Assembly: GCF_016734905.1 (NCBI RefSeq)
Contig: NZ_JAERPO010000001.1
Location: 124,001-188,000, forward strand
Direction: 5' to 3'
Length of the DNA stretch: 64,000 nt
Source: Sphingopyxis jiangsuensis
Lineage (GTDB): Bacteria > Pseudomonadota > Alphaproteobacteria > Sphingomonadales > Sphingomonadaceae
The position numbers and the translations under genes were made by a program. Each line of letters starts with the position of its first letter. The stretch's first letter is position 1. The notes beneath the pieces are model-generated. The model saw only the letters and a program-made list of their open reading frames with translations. It was not told the origin of the DNA and made no database searches. Positions 18,724-29,377 of the stretch are shown here, piece after piece.

Positions 18724-19419
18724 ATGACCAATATTCCTGTATGGCCTGCGAAAATGACGCGGGAACAGCAAAGAGCATCAAAGAACCGCAGCAGCGATTT
18801 CGACGCTGCACTGAAACGCGATGCTCGTGCAGCAGGTTGGCGCTATGCTCGGGGCACAATCTTCCGTCAGTCCGGCGATTGGTTCATCAGCATCCTGCCA
18901 TCGTTGCTCTGGGAGCGCGGCGCTGTCGTCCGTATGATGGTCAAACCAATGGCGGTCGACCCGCTTTTCTGGGACATTGTTGGGTTAAGTGAAAACCGCA
19001 CTATGCCCCTTTCCTTTCGGGCAACTGGGGCATGGGTTTTGAGACCCCCTTTGACTGAGAGTTATATCGGGCTGGATACGATTGACGTCGAACTGCTTGC
19101 CAAAGACGTTTTTGACTGGGGCCATAGGCAGATGGGTCAGATACTCCCGAGCATCTCCATTGAGTCGATGCTGGCCGCCCTGCCGGGGAGTCATGAAGTC
19201 CGTGCTTACCGCGCGTTGGCAATCTGCCTCCTCATCTTGGCAAAGGACATGGATCGCGCTTTCGAACTTTGTGGGTTGGACAATCCCGATACCCACCCAT
19301 TGATGGCAGATAACGGGGGCTTCACCACGCACAATCGCGATGGATCAGTTTCGACTTTTCTTGATCAAGCGCGCGACTGGATAGCTCGCCAGCGCCGAGA
19401 AGAACTGATTGTCCTTTGA
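18724..19419 (+). CDS. hypothetical protein of atypical composition (231 aa)
   Basis: No family firmly recognised. An N-terminal segment (FDAALKRDARAAGWRYARG, then TIFRQSGDWFISILPSLLWE) recalls the DUF4304-like pattern of small cytosolic proteins found in accessory regions, but this is weak. No signal peptide or membrane segment. Its codon use is clearly less GC-rich than its neighbours (first 100 bases about 50% GC), suggesting acquisition by transfer. It is flanked by a sensor kinase gene and a palindromic repeat, with no mobility gene. The ATG at 18724 is preferred; the frame is open to 18652. Confidence 0.6.
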   Translation: MTNIPVWPAKMTREQQRASKNRSSDFDAALKRDARAAGWRYARGTIFRQSGDWFISILPSLLWERGAVVRMMVKPMAVDPLFWDIVGLSENRTMPLSFRATGAWVLRPPLTESYIGLDTIDVELLAKDVFDWGHRQMGQILPSISIESMLAALPGSHEVRAYRALAICLLILAKDMDRAFELCGLDNPDTHPLMADNGGFTTHNRDGSVSTFLDQARDWIARQRREELIVL

Positions 19420-19501
19420 CGCGGGCAATCTTCGGCTTCGTCAGCTTTCGGGTAGCGCTGGCTAGTCAATCTTTGACCGACATTGGTCGTTACCAGACCT
19501 T

Positions 19502-19573
19502 CGTCATCCCGGACTTGATCCGGGATCCATGACGTCGGCACACCGGTGGGATCCCGGCCTCCGCCGGGATGAC
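19502..19573. repeat. dispersed palindrome, CGTCATCCCGGACTTGATCC family
   Basis: Left arm CGTCATCCCGGACTTGATCC, right arm GGATCCCGGCC...GGGATGACG, mid-part diverged. It lies between two convergent genes. Confidence 0.8.
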
Positions 19574-19610
19574 GGCGGCTTAATTGTCCGCGACCGACCG
19601 GCAATCGGCG

Positions 19611-20306
19611 TCAGGCCGCCGTCACCACCAGCCCGCGCTGCACCCCCGGTCTTGCCAGCCCCGCATCGAGCCAGCGCCTGACATTGCCGAACCGTGCGAA
19701 CCCGACGATCTCCGCGGCCTCGTAAAATCCGATCAGATTGCGCACCCAGCCGAGCAGCGAAATATCGGCGATGCTGTAATCATCGCCCATCACCCACGCC
19801 CGCGTCGCCAGCCGTTCGTCGAGCACGCCAAGCAGCCGCGCGGATTCGGCGGCGTAGCGGTCGCGCGGGCGCTTGTCCTCAAAGTCGCGGCCCGCGAACT
19901 TGTGGAAAAAGCCGAGCTGGCCGAACATCGGCCCGACGCCGCCCATCTGCCACATCACCCACTGGATCGTCGCATACCGTGCATTGGGATCGGCGGCGAT
20001 GAACCGGCCGCATTTGTCGGCGAGGTAGAGCAGGATCGCGCCCGATTCGAACAGCGCCAGCGGCGAACCGTTCGGCCCGTCGGGGTCGTAGATCGCCGGA
20101 ATCTTGCCGTTGGGGTTGAGCGCCAGGAAGGCGGGGTCGTGGCTTTCGTTCGCGCCGATGTCGATGCGGTGCGGTTCATAGGGGAGCCCGCATTCCTCCA
20201 GCATGATGCCGACCTTCACGCCATTCGGCGTCGGCGCCGAAAAAAGCTGCAGGCGATCGGGATGCTCTGCGGGCCAGCGCGCGAAGATCGGGTGATCGAG
20301 CGTCAA
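19611..20306 (-). CDS. glutathione S-transferase (Nu/YfcG-like)
   Basis: A 231 aa GST. The N-terminal thioredoxin fold has LQLFSAPTPNGVKVGIMLEE (about 19-38), NPNGKIPAIYDPDG and the glutathione-binding ALFESGAILLYLADK (about 80-94). The C-terminal helical domain has VMGDDYSIADISLLGWV. YfcG-like enzymes act as disulfide-bond reductases or conjugate electrophiles. No ATG fits; the likely start is TTG at 20306, which shares bases with the stop of the upstream chorismate mutase (TTGA), giving a coupled pair. Confidence 0.88.
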   Translation of the reverse strand: MTLDHPIFARWPAEHPDRLQLFSAPTPNGVKVGIMLEECGLPYEPHRIDIGANESHDPAFLALNPNGKIPAIYDPDGPNGSPLALFESGAILLYLADKCGRFIAADPNARYATIQWVMWQMGGVGPMFGQLGFFHKFAGRDFEDKRPRDRYAAESARLLGVLDERLATRAWVMGDDYSIADISLLGWVRNLIGFYEAAEIVGFARFGNVRRWLDAGLARPGVQRGLVVTAA

Positions 20307-20590
20307 GCACCCGCCTCGCGCTTCAGATGTTCGTGATGGCGGATCACCTCGTCGATGATGAAGCGCAGGAACTTCTCGCTGAATTCGGGGTCGAGGTCGG
20401 CCTCGCGCGCCAGGGAGCGCAGCCGGTCGATCTGGCGCGCCTCGCGGTCGGGGTCGGCAGGGGGCAGGTCGATGCGCGCCTTGAGTTCGCCCACCGCCTT
20501 GGTCACCTTGAACCGCTCGGCGAGCATATAGACGAGCGCGGCGTCGATATTGTCGATGCTCTGTCGATAGCGGCTCAACTCGTCGTTCAT
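20303..20590 (-). CDS. chorismate mutase (AroQ type), second copy
   Basis: A 95 aa helical protein: LSRYRQSIDNIDAALVYMLA, ERFKVTKAVGELKARIDLPP, DPDREARQIDRLRSLAREAD, then SEKFLRFIIDEVIRHHEHLK. The Arg, Lys and helix pattern matches AroQ, so it would make prephenate. Proteins with this N-terminus are the commoner alphaproteobacterial form. It is followed by and overlaps the GST gene, an unexplained pairing. Compare the copy at 3849-4154. Confidence 0.88.
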   Translation of the reverse strand: MNDELSRYRQSIDNIDAALVYMLAERFKVTKAVGELKARIDLPPADPDREARQIDRLRSLAREADLDPEFSEKFLRFIIDEVIRHHEHLKREAGA

Positions 20591-20695
20591 GCGCCTTCCT
20601 CCCTCTGGCCGGGCACGCTTGGCACCGCGAAGGGGGCGCTGGCAAGCCGAAAGTCGTTGCAAATTCGCCGGTGCACGGCCAAGGCAGCGCACGTC

Positions 20696-21709
20696 ATGAC
20701 AGCCGATATCCACCAGCTTCACGGAGAGAAGCCGCCTTCGCTCGATCCGATGATGGCGCTTGTCGCCGCCGACATGAACGAGGTCAACGCGGTCATCCTC
20801 GATCGGATGCAGTCCGAAGTGCCGCTGATCCCCGAGCTTGCGGGGCATCTGATCGCCGGCGGCGGGAAACGGATGCGGCCGATGCTGACGCTCGCCTGCG
20901 GGCGATTGCTCGACTATCCGGGCCGACGCCACTGCAAGCTCGCCGCGGCGGTCGAATTCATCCACACCGCGACCCTGCTCCACGATGATGTCGTCGACGG
21001 GTCGGACCTGCGCCGCGGGCGCAAGACCGCGAACCTCATCTGGGGCAACAGCGCGTCGGTGCTCGTCGGCGATTTCCTGTTCAGCCGCGCCTTCGAGGTG
21101 ATGGTCGAGGACGGCTCGCTCAAGGTGCTCAAGATATTGAGCCGTGCCTCCGCAGTGATCGCCGAGGGAGAGGTCAACCAGCTCTCCGCCCAGCGGCGGA
21201 TCGAGACGAGCGAGGACCAGTATCTCGCGATCATCAACGCCAAGACCGCCGAGCTGTTCGCCGCGGCGTGCAAGATCGCCGCGGTCGTCGCCGAGCGCGA
21301 CGAGGCGACCGAAGCGGCGCTCGACGCCTATGGCCGCAACCTTGGCATCGCCTTCCAGCTCGTCGACGATGCGATCGACTATGTTTCGGACGCGGAGACG
21401 ATGGGGAAGGGCGTCGGCGACGACTTTCGCGACGGCAAGGTGACGCTGCCCGTCATCCTCGCCTACGCGCGTGGCACGCCCGAGGAACGCGACTTCTGGA
21501 AACAGGCGATCGTCGGCCACCGCGCATCGGACGAGGATCTCGCCCATGCGACCACGCTGCTCCACAAGCATGACGCGATCGCCGACACACTCGCGCGCGC
21601 GCGCCACTATGGCCAGCGCGCAGTCGATGCGATCGGCGGCTTCCGCCCGAGCCAGGCGAAGGCCGCGCTGACCGAAGCGGTCGCCTTTGCGGTCGCGCGC
21701 GCTTATTAG
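20696..21709 (+). CDS. trans-polyprenyl diphosphate synthase (octaprenyl/decaprenyl type)
   Basis: A 337 aa all-helical isoprenyl synthase making the ubiquinone side chain from IPP and an allylic diphosphate. First aspartate-rich motif LLHDDVVDGSDLRRG (about 97-111), second LVDDAIDY (about 222), and the basic GGGKRMRPML segment (about 58-67). Family length is normal. The ATG at 20696 begins MTADIHQLHGEK; the frame is open further upstream only as antisense of the chorismate mutase. Sphingomonads make Q-10, so decaprenyl synthase is likely, but chain length is not readable here. Confidence 0.92.
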   Translation: MTADIHQLHGEKPPSLDPMMALVAADMNEVNAVILDRMQSEVPLIPELAGHLIAGGGKRMRPMLTLACGRLLDYPGRRHCKLAAAVEFIHTATLLHDDVVDGSDLRRGRKTANLIWGNSASVLVGDFLFSRAFEVMVEDGSLKVLKILSRASAVIAEGEVNQLSAQRRIETSEDQYLAIINAKTAELFAAACKIAAVVAERDEATEAALDAYGRNLGIAFQLVDDAIDYVSDAETMGKGVGDDFRDGKVTLPVILAYARGTPEERDFWKQAIVGHRASDEDLAHATTLLHKHDAIADTLARARHYGQRAVDAIGGFRPSQAKAALTEAVAFAVARAY

Positions 21710-21758
21710 ATTACCCGCAATCCCTCCCCCGAAGGGGAGGGGCTTTTGGGGGGAACGG

Positions 21759-22148
21759 ATGATGCCAATGATGGGGCCAGCGGTCGAAAGCCCCGACGCC
21801 TATATCGCGGCGCTTTCCGGCTGGCAGTTTGAACGCTGCGAAATGATGCGCGCGGCGATCATGGCGGCCGCGCCCTTCGACGAAACAATCAAATGGACCA
21901 ATCTGGTGTTCATGGCGAACGGACCGTGCATCCTGATCCGCGCCGAGGAACATCGTGTGCTGCTGGGTTTCTGGCGCGGTAAAAGGCTGCGCGAGTTCGA
22001 CCCCCGGATCAAGGTGAGCGGGAAATATGAACTCGGCAATCTGGTGATGACCGAAGGGACCGAGGTGACGGCCGAAGCCGTCGCGCGGCTCGCGGCCGAG
22101 GCCTATCGTCTGAACCTTGAACTGGGCAATCCTGCAAGGCGGACATGA
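21759..22148 (+). CDS. DUF1801 domain protein
   Basis: A 129 aa YdhG/DUF1801-like protein: AAAPFDETIKWTNLVFMANG, then RVLLGFWRGKRLREFDPRIK, and a C-terminal helix. Its function is unknown; the fold resembles the iron chaperone frataxin-like group. Start ATG at 21759, with another ATG directly after. Its last codon overlaps the ATG of hrpB (ATGA), so it is probably co-transcribed with the helicase. Confidence 0.8.
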   Translation: MMPMMGPAVESPDAYIAALSGWQFERCEMMRAAIMAAAPFDETIKWTNLVFMANGPCILIRAEEHRVLLGFWRGKRLREFDPRIKVSGKYELGNLVMTEGTEVTAEAVARLAAEAYRLNLELGNPARRT

Positions 22149-24613
22149 CGCGAACCCTGCTTCCCATCGACGCGGTACTGCCCGACATTCTCGCGGCGCT
22201 GCTGCTCAAGCCCAATGTCGTCGTTGTCGCGCCGCCGGGCGCGGGCAAGACGACGCGCGTCGCCCCCGCGCTGCTCGACCAGCCGTGGTGCAAGGGGCAG
22301 GTGTGGCTGCTGTCGCCGCGCCGGCTTGCCGCGCGCGCTGCCGCCGAACGCATCGCCGAGGAGATGGGCGAGCCGGTCGGCGGCAGGATCGGCTATGCGA
22401 CGCGGCTCGACAGCAAGCAGTCGGCGGCGACGCGGCTGCTCGTGATGACGCCGGGGCTGTTCCGCAACCGCATCCTCGCCGATCCCGAGCTTGCGGGCGT
22501 GTCGGCGGTGCTGTTCGACGAGGTTCACGAACGCAGCCTCGACAGCGATTTCGCGCTCGCGCTGGCGGTGGATACGCAGCAGGGCTTGCGCGACGAGATC
22601 CGCCTGCTCGCCATGTCGGCGACGCTCGACGGCGCACGCTTCGGCGCGCTGCTTGGCGACGCGCCGGTGGTGAAGAGCGAGGGGCGAAGCTGGCCGCTCG
22701 ATCTGCGCCACATCGGCCGCCGCGCCGAAGACCGGCTCGAAGCGTCGGTTCTGGCGGCAGTACGGCAAGCGATGGCGGAGGAAGACGAGGGCGACATGCT
22801 CGCCTTTCTTCCCGGCGTCGCGGACATCGAGCGCGCCGCCGCAGCGGTCGAGGCGTCGGGACTGCCGCTTGTCGTTCACCGGTTGCACGGCCAGATCGAC
22901 CCCGCGCTTCAGCGCAAGGCGCTCGTGCGCGATCCTGCGCGCCACCGCAAGCTGATCCTCGCGACGAGCATCGCCGAAACCAGCCTGACGATCGACGGCG
23001 TGCGCATCGTCATCGACGCCGGCCTGTCGCGCCGCCCGCGTTTCGACAAGGCGGCGGGGATTTCGCGGCTGGTGACCGAGCGCGCGAGCCAGGCGTCGGC
23101 GACGCAGCGCGCCGGGCGCGCGGCGCGGCAGGGACCGGGCGTCGCCTATCGTTTGTGGGAGGCCGCGGCGACCGCGGGGATGCCGCCCTTCGACCCGCCC
23201 GAGATTCACGAGAGCGACCTGATGCCCGTCGTGCTCGACTGTGCGAGCTGGGGGATTATCGATCCGCGCCAGCTCGGCTGGCTCGATCCGCCGTCGCCCG
23301 CATCCGTGGCCGACGCCAAGACGCGGTTGCAGGCGATCGGGGCGCTCGGCGGCGACGGGCGGATCACCGCGCACGGCCAGGCGCTTGCCGCGATCCCGCT
23401 TCCCGTCCCGCTCGCGCATATGCTGATCGAAGCGGCGTGCGCCGGGGAAGGGGAGTTGGCCGGCCGGCTCGCGGTGTTGCTGACCGAGCCGGGGCTTGGC
23501 GGACGCAACGTCGATGTCGAAGCGCGGCTCGGACGGTGGCGAGCGACGCGCGGCGAGCGCGCCGAGGGCGCCGCACGTCTTGCCAAACGCCTAGCCGCGC
23601 TGGCGACCCGGCAGGCTCCCCGCGACGCCGTCGCCGAACCGCGCACGCTCGGCGGCTGGATCGCGACCGCCTGGCCCGATCGCGTCGCGCGGCAACGCGC
23701 GGGACAGCGCGGCGAATATCTCAGCGTCGGCGGCCGCGCCTATCGCATCGACCCCGCCGAACAGCTCGCGGGCAGCGAATGGCTCGCGATTGCCGATGCG
23801 CAGGGCCATGCCGCGGGCGTGCGCATCCTCGCCGCCGCGCCGGTCGACGCGGCCGAGGTCGAGGCCTTGTTCGCGGGCCAGATCGTCCAGCACGCCGCGA
23901 GCAGCTATGATGCCGCCGCCGACCGTGTCGATCATCGGCGCGAGCGGCGGCTTGGTGCGATTGCGCTCGCGAGCGGCAAGGCTCCGCGCGAAAGCGCCGC
24001 CGCCGACGATATTGGGGTGCGGCTCGCGGCGGTGCGCGACAGGGGGCTGGGGCTGATCGGCTGGGGACCGGCGTCGCAGGCGCTGCGCCAACGCGCCTCT
24101 TTCGCAGGGATCGACACGCTATCGGCCCCCGCGCTCGCCGACAGCCTCGACCTCTGGCTCGCGCCGCTGCTCGAAAGATGCCGCGGGCTGCGCGACATCG
24201 GCGACGGCAGGCTGGTCGACGCGCTGATGGGACTGCTCGACTGGTCGGCGCGCCAGCGGCTCGAAAAGCTCGCGCCCGCCGACTATGCGACCCCCGCGGG
24301 CAGCCGCCATGCCATCGACTATGGCGCCGAGGCGGGGCCGACGGTCAGTGTGCGCGTGCAGGAAATGTTCGGGCTGACGCGGCACCCGACGATCGGCGAG
24401 CCGCCGGTGCCGCTCGTCCTCGCGCTCACCTCGCCCGCGCACCGCCCGATCCAGACGAGCCGCGACCTGCCGTCCTTCTGGGCGGGGAGCTGGCACGAGG
24501 TCGCGAAAGAGATGCGCGGTCGCTATCCGAAGCACCCCTGGCCCGACGACCCCGCAAGCGCGCGCCCGACCCTGATGACCAAGGCGGCGCAGGCGCGGCG
24601 CGATGCGCAATAG
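22145..24613 (+). CDS. hrpB: ATP-dependent helicase HrpB
   Basis: An 822 aa DExH-box helicase. Motif I PPGAGKTTRVAPALLD (about 32-47), motif II DEVHERSLD (about 125), motif III SATLDG, motif VI QRAGRAARQGPG (about 321-332), and the C-terminal HrpB domain with WPDRVARQRAG, LFGLTRHPTIGEPP-like text and WAGSWHEVAKEMRGRYPKHP at the end. HrpB proteins act on RNA or DNA and often bind penicillin-binding proteins in envelope upkeep. The start overlaps the DUF1801 gene. Confidence 0.95.
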   Translation: MTRTLLPIDAVLPDILAALLLKPNVVVVAPPGAGKTTRVAPALLDQPWCKGQVWLLSPRRLAARAAAERIAEEMGEPVGGRIGYATRLDSKQSAATRLLVMTPGLFRNRILADPELAGVSAVLFDEVHERSLDSDFALALAVDTQQGLRDEIRLLAMSATLDGARFGALLGDAPVVKSEGRSWPLDLRHIGRRAEDRLEASVLAAVRQAMAEEDEGDMLAFLPGVADIERAAAAVEASGLPLVVHRLHGQIDPALQRKALVRDPARHRKLILATSIAETSLTIDGVRIVIDAGLSRRPRFDKAAGISRLVTERASQASATQRAGRAARQGPGVAYRLWEAAATAGMPPFDPPEIHESDLMPVVLDCASWGIIDPRQLGWLDPPSPASVADAKTRLQAIGALGGDGRITAHGQALAAIPLPVPLAHMLIEAACAGEGELAGRLAVLLTEPGLGGRNVDVEARLGRWRATRGERAEGAARLAKRLAALATRQAPRDAVAEPRTLGGWIATAWPDRVARQRAGQRGEYLSVGGRAYRIDPAEQLAGSEWLAIADAQGHAAGVRILAAAPVDAAEVEALFAGQIVQHAASSYDAAADRVDHRRERRLGAIALASGKAPRESAAADDIGVRLAAVRDRGLGLIGWGPASQALRQRASFAGIDTLSAPALADSLDLWLAPLLERCRGLRDIGDGRLVDALMGLLDWSARQRLEKLAPADYATPAGSRHAIDYGAEAGPTVSVRVQEMFGLTRHPTIGEPPVPLVLALTSPAHRPIQTSRDLPSFWAGSWHEVAKEMRGRYPKHPWPDDPASARPTLMTKAAQARRDAQ

Positions 24614-24666
24614 CCGCCATATCTGACAGGCGCGTGACCGGTATCCTACCCATCGCCAAAAGGCTG

Positions 24667-24739
24667 TTCCCCGGCGAAAGCCGGGGTCCAGCGCGGGATA
24701 GCGCTGCGCCGCTTGGGCGCCGGCTTTCGCCGGGGAGCA
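24667..24739. repeat. dispersed palindrome, CCCCGGCGAAAGCCGGGG family
   Basis: CCCCGGCGAAAGCCGGGGTC on the left, GCCGGCTTTCGCCGGGGAGC on the right. The same core is in 37601-37678. It lies after hrpB. Confidence 0.85.
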
Positions 24740-24872
24740 CCTTTCTCGTGCGAGGGAGCAGTCGCCGCCTTGATCCAGCGTGGCGAGGATGAAGGGTGGC
24801 GCCTTTCCTCTTTTCGCGCACTGCGCTTGGCGCTAAGGCGGCGCCATCGGTAGCCAGTTCAGGATGGACCCA

Positions 24873-25151
24873 ATGAAAGCGCGGATATTCCAGAAGCCCA
24901 AGAATGCGATGCAGTCGGGGCGTGCCGGGACCGACCGCTGGATGCTCGAATTTGCGCCCGCCGAGGCGCGCAAGGCCGACCCGCTGATGGGCTGGGCCGG
25001 AAGCGGCGACACGCGCCGCCAGATTCGCCTGACTTTCGCGACGCGCGACGAGGCGGTGGCCTATGCCGTGCGCTATGGGATCGATGCCGAGGTCATCCCG
25101 ACGCCCGAGCGCAAGCTGAAGATCCAGGCCTACGCCGACAATTTCCGCTGA
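24873..25151 (+). CDS. ETC complex I subunit, NDUFS4/18-kDa-like
   Basis: A 92 aa protein of the alphaproteobacterial accessory-subunit family of NADH dehydrogenase: ARIFQKPKNAMQSGRAGTDR, WMLEFAPAEARKADPLMGWA, then FATRDEAVAYAVRYGIDAEV. It probably binds the peripheral arm of complex I. An ATG at 24864 is also in frame, but AGGATGG sits at the right distance before 24873 and homologues begin near MKARIFQ. It is not close to other nuo genes, as is usual. Confidence 0.9.
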   Translation: MKARIFQKPKNAMQSGRAGTDRWMLEFAPAEARKADPLMGWAGSGDTRRQIRLTFATRDEAVAYAVRYGIDAEVIPTPERKLKIQAYADNFR

Positions 25152-25156
25152 CTGAT

Positions 25157-25236
25157 CGTCACCCCCGCGAAGGCGGGGGCTGCAATCGGCCTTGCGCTTC
25201 GCTGTGCTGGCGCCGCCGCCTTCGCGGGGGGCGACG
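25157..25236. repeat. dispersed palindrome with CGTCACCCCCGCGAAGGCGG end
   Basis: CGTCACCCCCGCGAAGGCGG against CCGCCTTCGCGGGGGGCGACG. It lies between two convergent genes. Confidence 0.8.
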
Positions 25237-25258
25237 CGGCTACGTCGCCTGACCGCTC

Positions 25259-25474
25259 CTATTCCGCGTCGGGCTGCAACAGCTTGTGCAGGTGGACGAC
25301 GACATATTTCATTTCGGCGTCGTCGACGGTGCGCTGGGCGGCGCTGCGCCAGGCCTTTTCGGCCGACTTATAGTCGGGGAACAGACCGACGACGTCGAGC
25401 TTTTCGAGGTCGACGAAATCGAGGCCCTGCGGGTCGCTGACGCGGCCGCCGAAAACCAGGTGCAATTTGCTCAT
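25259..25474 (-). CDS. DUF4170 domain protein
   Basis: A 71 aa protein: MSKLHLVFGGRVSDPQGLDF, VDLEKLDVVGLFPDYKSAEK, then AWRSAAQRTVDDAEMKYVVV and HLHKLL. It matches the small alphaproteobacterial DUF4170 family, of unknown function and about 70-80 aa. ATG at 25474; the open frame upstream is not coding. It is a single gene. Confidence 0.85.
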   Translation of the reverse strand: MSKLHLVFGGRVSDPQGLDFVDLEKLDVVGLFPDYKSAEKAWRSAAQRTVDDAEMKYVVVHLHKLLQPDAE

Positions 25475-25559
25475 CGATGCAATCCTTGCCGTGTAGCGCG
25501 GGGAGGGGAGGTGGCGCCCCCTATCAGCGGCGCGCCGTAACGGCAAGTATCGTGGGAAA

Positions 25560-25907
25560 CTAGTCGCGCCGCTTCGGGATCAGCGAGCCGAGGAGCGCGC
25601 CGATCGCCGCAGCACCGGCCAGCAGCGTCAGAGGTTGGTCTTCGGCAATATCCTTGAGCTTGCTGTTGGCGCGCTTGGCCTGCGCCTTGCCCTTTTCGAG
25701 CGCTTCGCCGGCGGCCTCGCGCGCGGCATCGGCCTGCTCGCGTCCTTTCGCGGCCAACTCGCTCGTCGCGGTGCGCGCGCGGTCGTATCCGTCCTGCAGC
25801 CGCACGCGCGCCGTTTCGGCGGTCGCCTTGGCATTATCGGCGGCTTTCTGCGCAACTTCACTCATCTTCGCGGTGGTTTCACGGGCGGTTTCACTCAGCG
25901 GTTTCAT
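25560..25907 (-). CDS. alanine-rich coiled-coil protein with C-terminal membrane anchor
   Basis: A 115 aa protein. Residues 1-85 are a continuous helical heptad region rich in A, K, E and R (KAADNAKATAETARVRLQDG, AREAAGEALEKGKAQAKRAN), followed by a glycine-zipper-like anchor (LTLLAGAAAIGALLGSLIPK) and RRD. This is the ElaB/YqjD-like layout, linked in other bacteria to membrane-tethering of ribosomes in stationary phase. The start at 25907 has GGAG 7 bases upstream. It overlaps the preceding gene by 17 bp and is the last of a four-gene leftward cluster. Confidence 0.75.
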   Translation of the reverse strand: MKPLSETARETTAKMSEVAQKAADNAKATAETARVRLQDGYDRARTATSELAAKGREQADAAREAAGEALEKGKAQAKRANSKLKDIAEDQPLTLLAGAAAIGALLGSLIPKRRD

Positions 25908-26273
25908 CGTCATTCTCCAATATCTCGTCATCGGTCGGCCCCGCGTCGCCGGGGCGAAATTTGTCGACGGCACCATCGACCAGGTCGCGCAGGCGCGACG
26001 CAGCACGCGGCGCATATTCCCTGATCGGCTCGCGCAGCAGCCACGCGACCCCCGCGATTGCCGCAAGCGTGATCGGCAGGCGGTTGGCGCGAAATTCGTC
26101 GCGTGCGACTTTGGCCGTGTCGTTGATGGCCGTGCTCAGCCGATATTTGCCGCGATCGACGAGTGCGGCGGGTTTGAACGCATCGCGGGCGGTCCCGATC
26201 TTGCGTTGCAACTCGGCGCGCTGGATCATCGACCGGCGGACGGCGTTGATCAGGCGCGCGCGTGTTCCCGGCA

Positions 26274-26274
<1 letters not shown>
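25891..26274 (-). CDS. DUF3618-like membrane-associated protein
   Basis: A 127 aa protein: MPGTRARLINAVRRSMIQRA, a segment with AALVDRGKYRLSTAINDTAK, one hydrophobic helix (about 72-85, PITLAAIAGVAWLL), and an acidic tail. It resembles the DUF3618 group, small single-pass proteins next to holin-like and YqjD-like genes. The ATG at 26274 overlaps the stop of the upstream gene by one base (TAATG). It is part of the four-gene cluster. Confidence 0.7.
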
Positions 26275-28773
<2,499 letters not shown>

Positions 28774-28788
28774 GCCAAGCGCCCAATT

Positions 28789-28866
28789 CGTCATCTTGGC
28801 GACGGCCGGGATCTCCCCGGTGCGTCAACCCGACGGGATGGGGCCCCGGCCTTCGCCGGGATGACG
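28789..28866. repeat. dispersed imperfect palindrome, CGTCATC...GGGATGACG
   Basis: CGTCATCTTGGCGACGGCCGGGATC versus CCCCGGCCTTCGCCGGGATGACG. It lies just after eno. Confidence 0.75.
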
Positions 28867-28921
28867 AGAATAGGGTATTGATGCCTTGACGCCACGAATC
28901 AACTCTGATTCAAGGGCCGGG

Positions 28922-29245
28922 ATGACGCAGCGCCACAAGTTTCGCAAATCGATGAGCCGGGCATTCGGTCCCGCGATTGCGCTGATCGCGGTGCTGGCGA
29001 TGATCGGCTATATCATCCTCGGCCCGACCGGGCTCTACGCCTGGGGTGACTACAGCCAGTCGGTCGAGAAAAAGCGCGTCATCCTGTCCGAGCTGACCAA
29101 GAAGCAGAACGAGCTTCAGAACCGGGTCAATCTGCTTGACCGGCGCCGCGTCGACCCCGACCTTGCCGACGAATATGTGCGCGGCAAATTGGGGGTCATG
29201 CACCCCGACGAAATCGCGATCCCGATGGAGCCCGAGGCGGAGTAG
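28922..29245 (+). CDS. septum formation initiator, FtsB/DivIC-like
   Basis: A 107 aa single-pass protein: a basic N-terminus, one membrane helix (about 14-34, FGPAIALIAVLAMIGYIILG), then a coiled coil (SVEKKRVILSELTKKQNELQ, NRVNLLDRRR) and the DPDLADEYVRGKLGVMHPDE segment typical of FtsB. It would bridge FtsL and FtsQ in the divisome. The position between eno and pdhA is the standard place of this gene in alphaproteobacteria. Start ATG at 28922; an in-frame TTG-type upstream start lacks support. Confidence 0.9.
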   Translation: MTQRHKFRKSMSRAFGPAIALIAVLAMIGYIILGPTGLYAWGDYSQSVEKKRVILSELTKKQNELQNRVNLLDRRRVDPDLADEYVRGKLGVMHPDEIAIPMEPEAE

Positions 29246-29377
29246 CCTCGCCGTTCGGCGCTGCATCATGCTGCATACGTAAGACAGCGCAATTCTGCTG
29301 TCCGGGCCGTTGCCAAAAGCGATGCGCCGGTCCTATAGGGACCCATGCCGTAACGGCTAATCGCAAAGGAAACCGCC

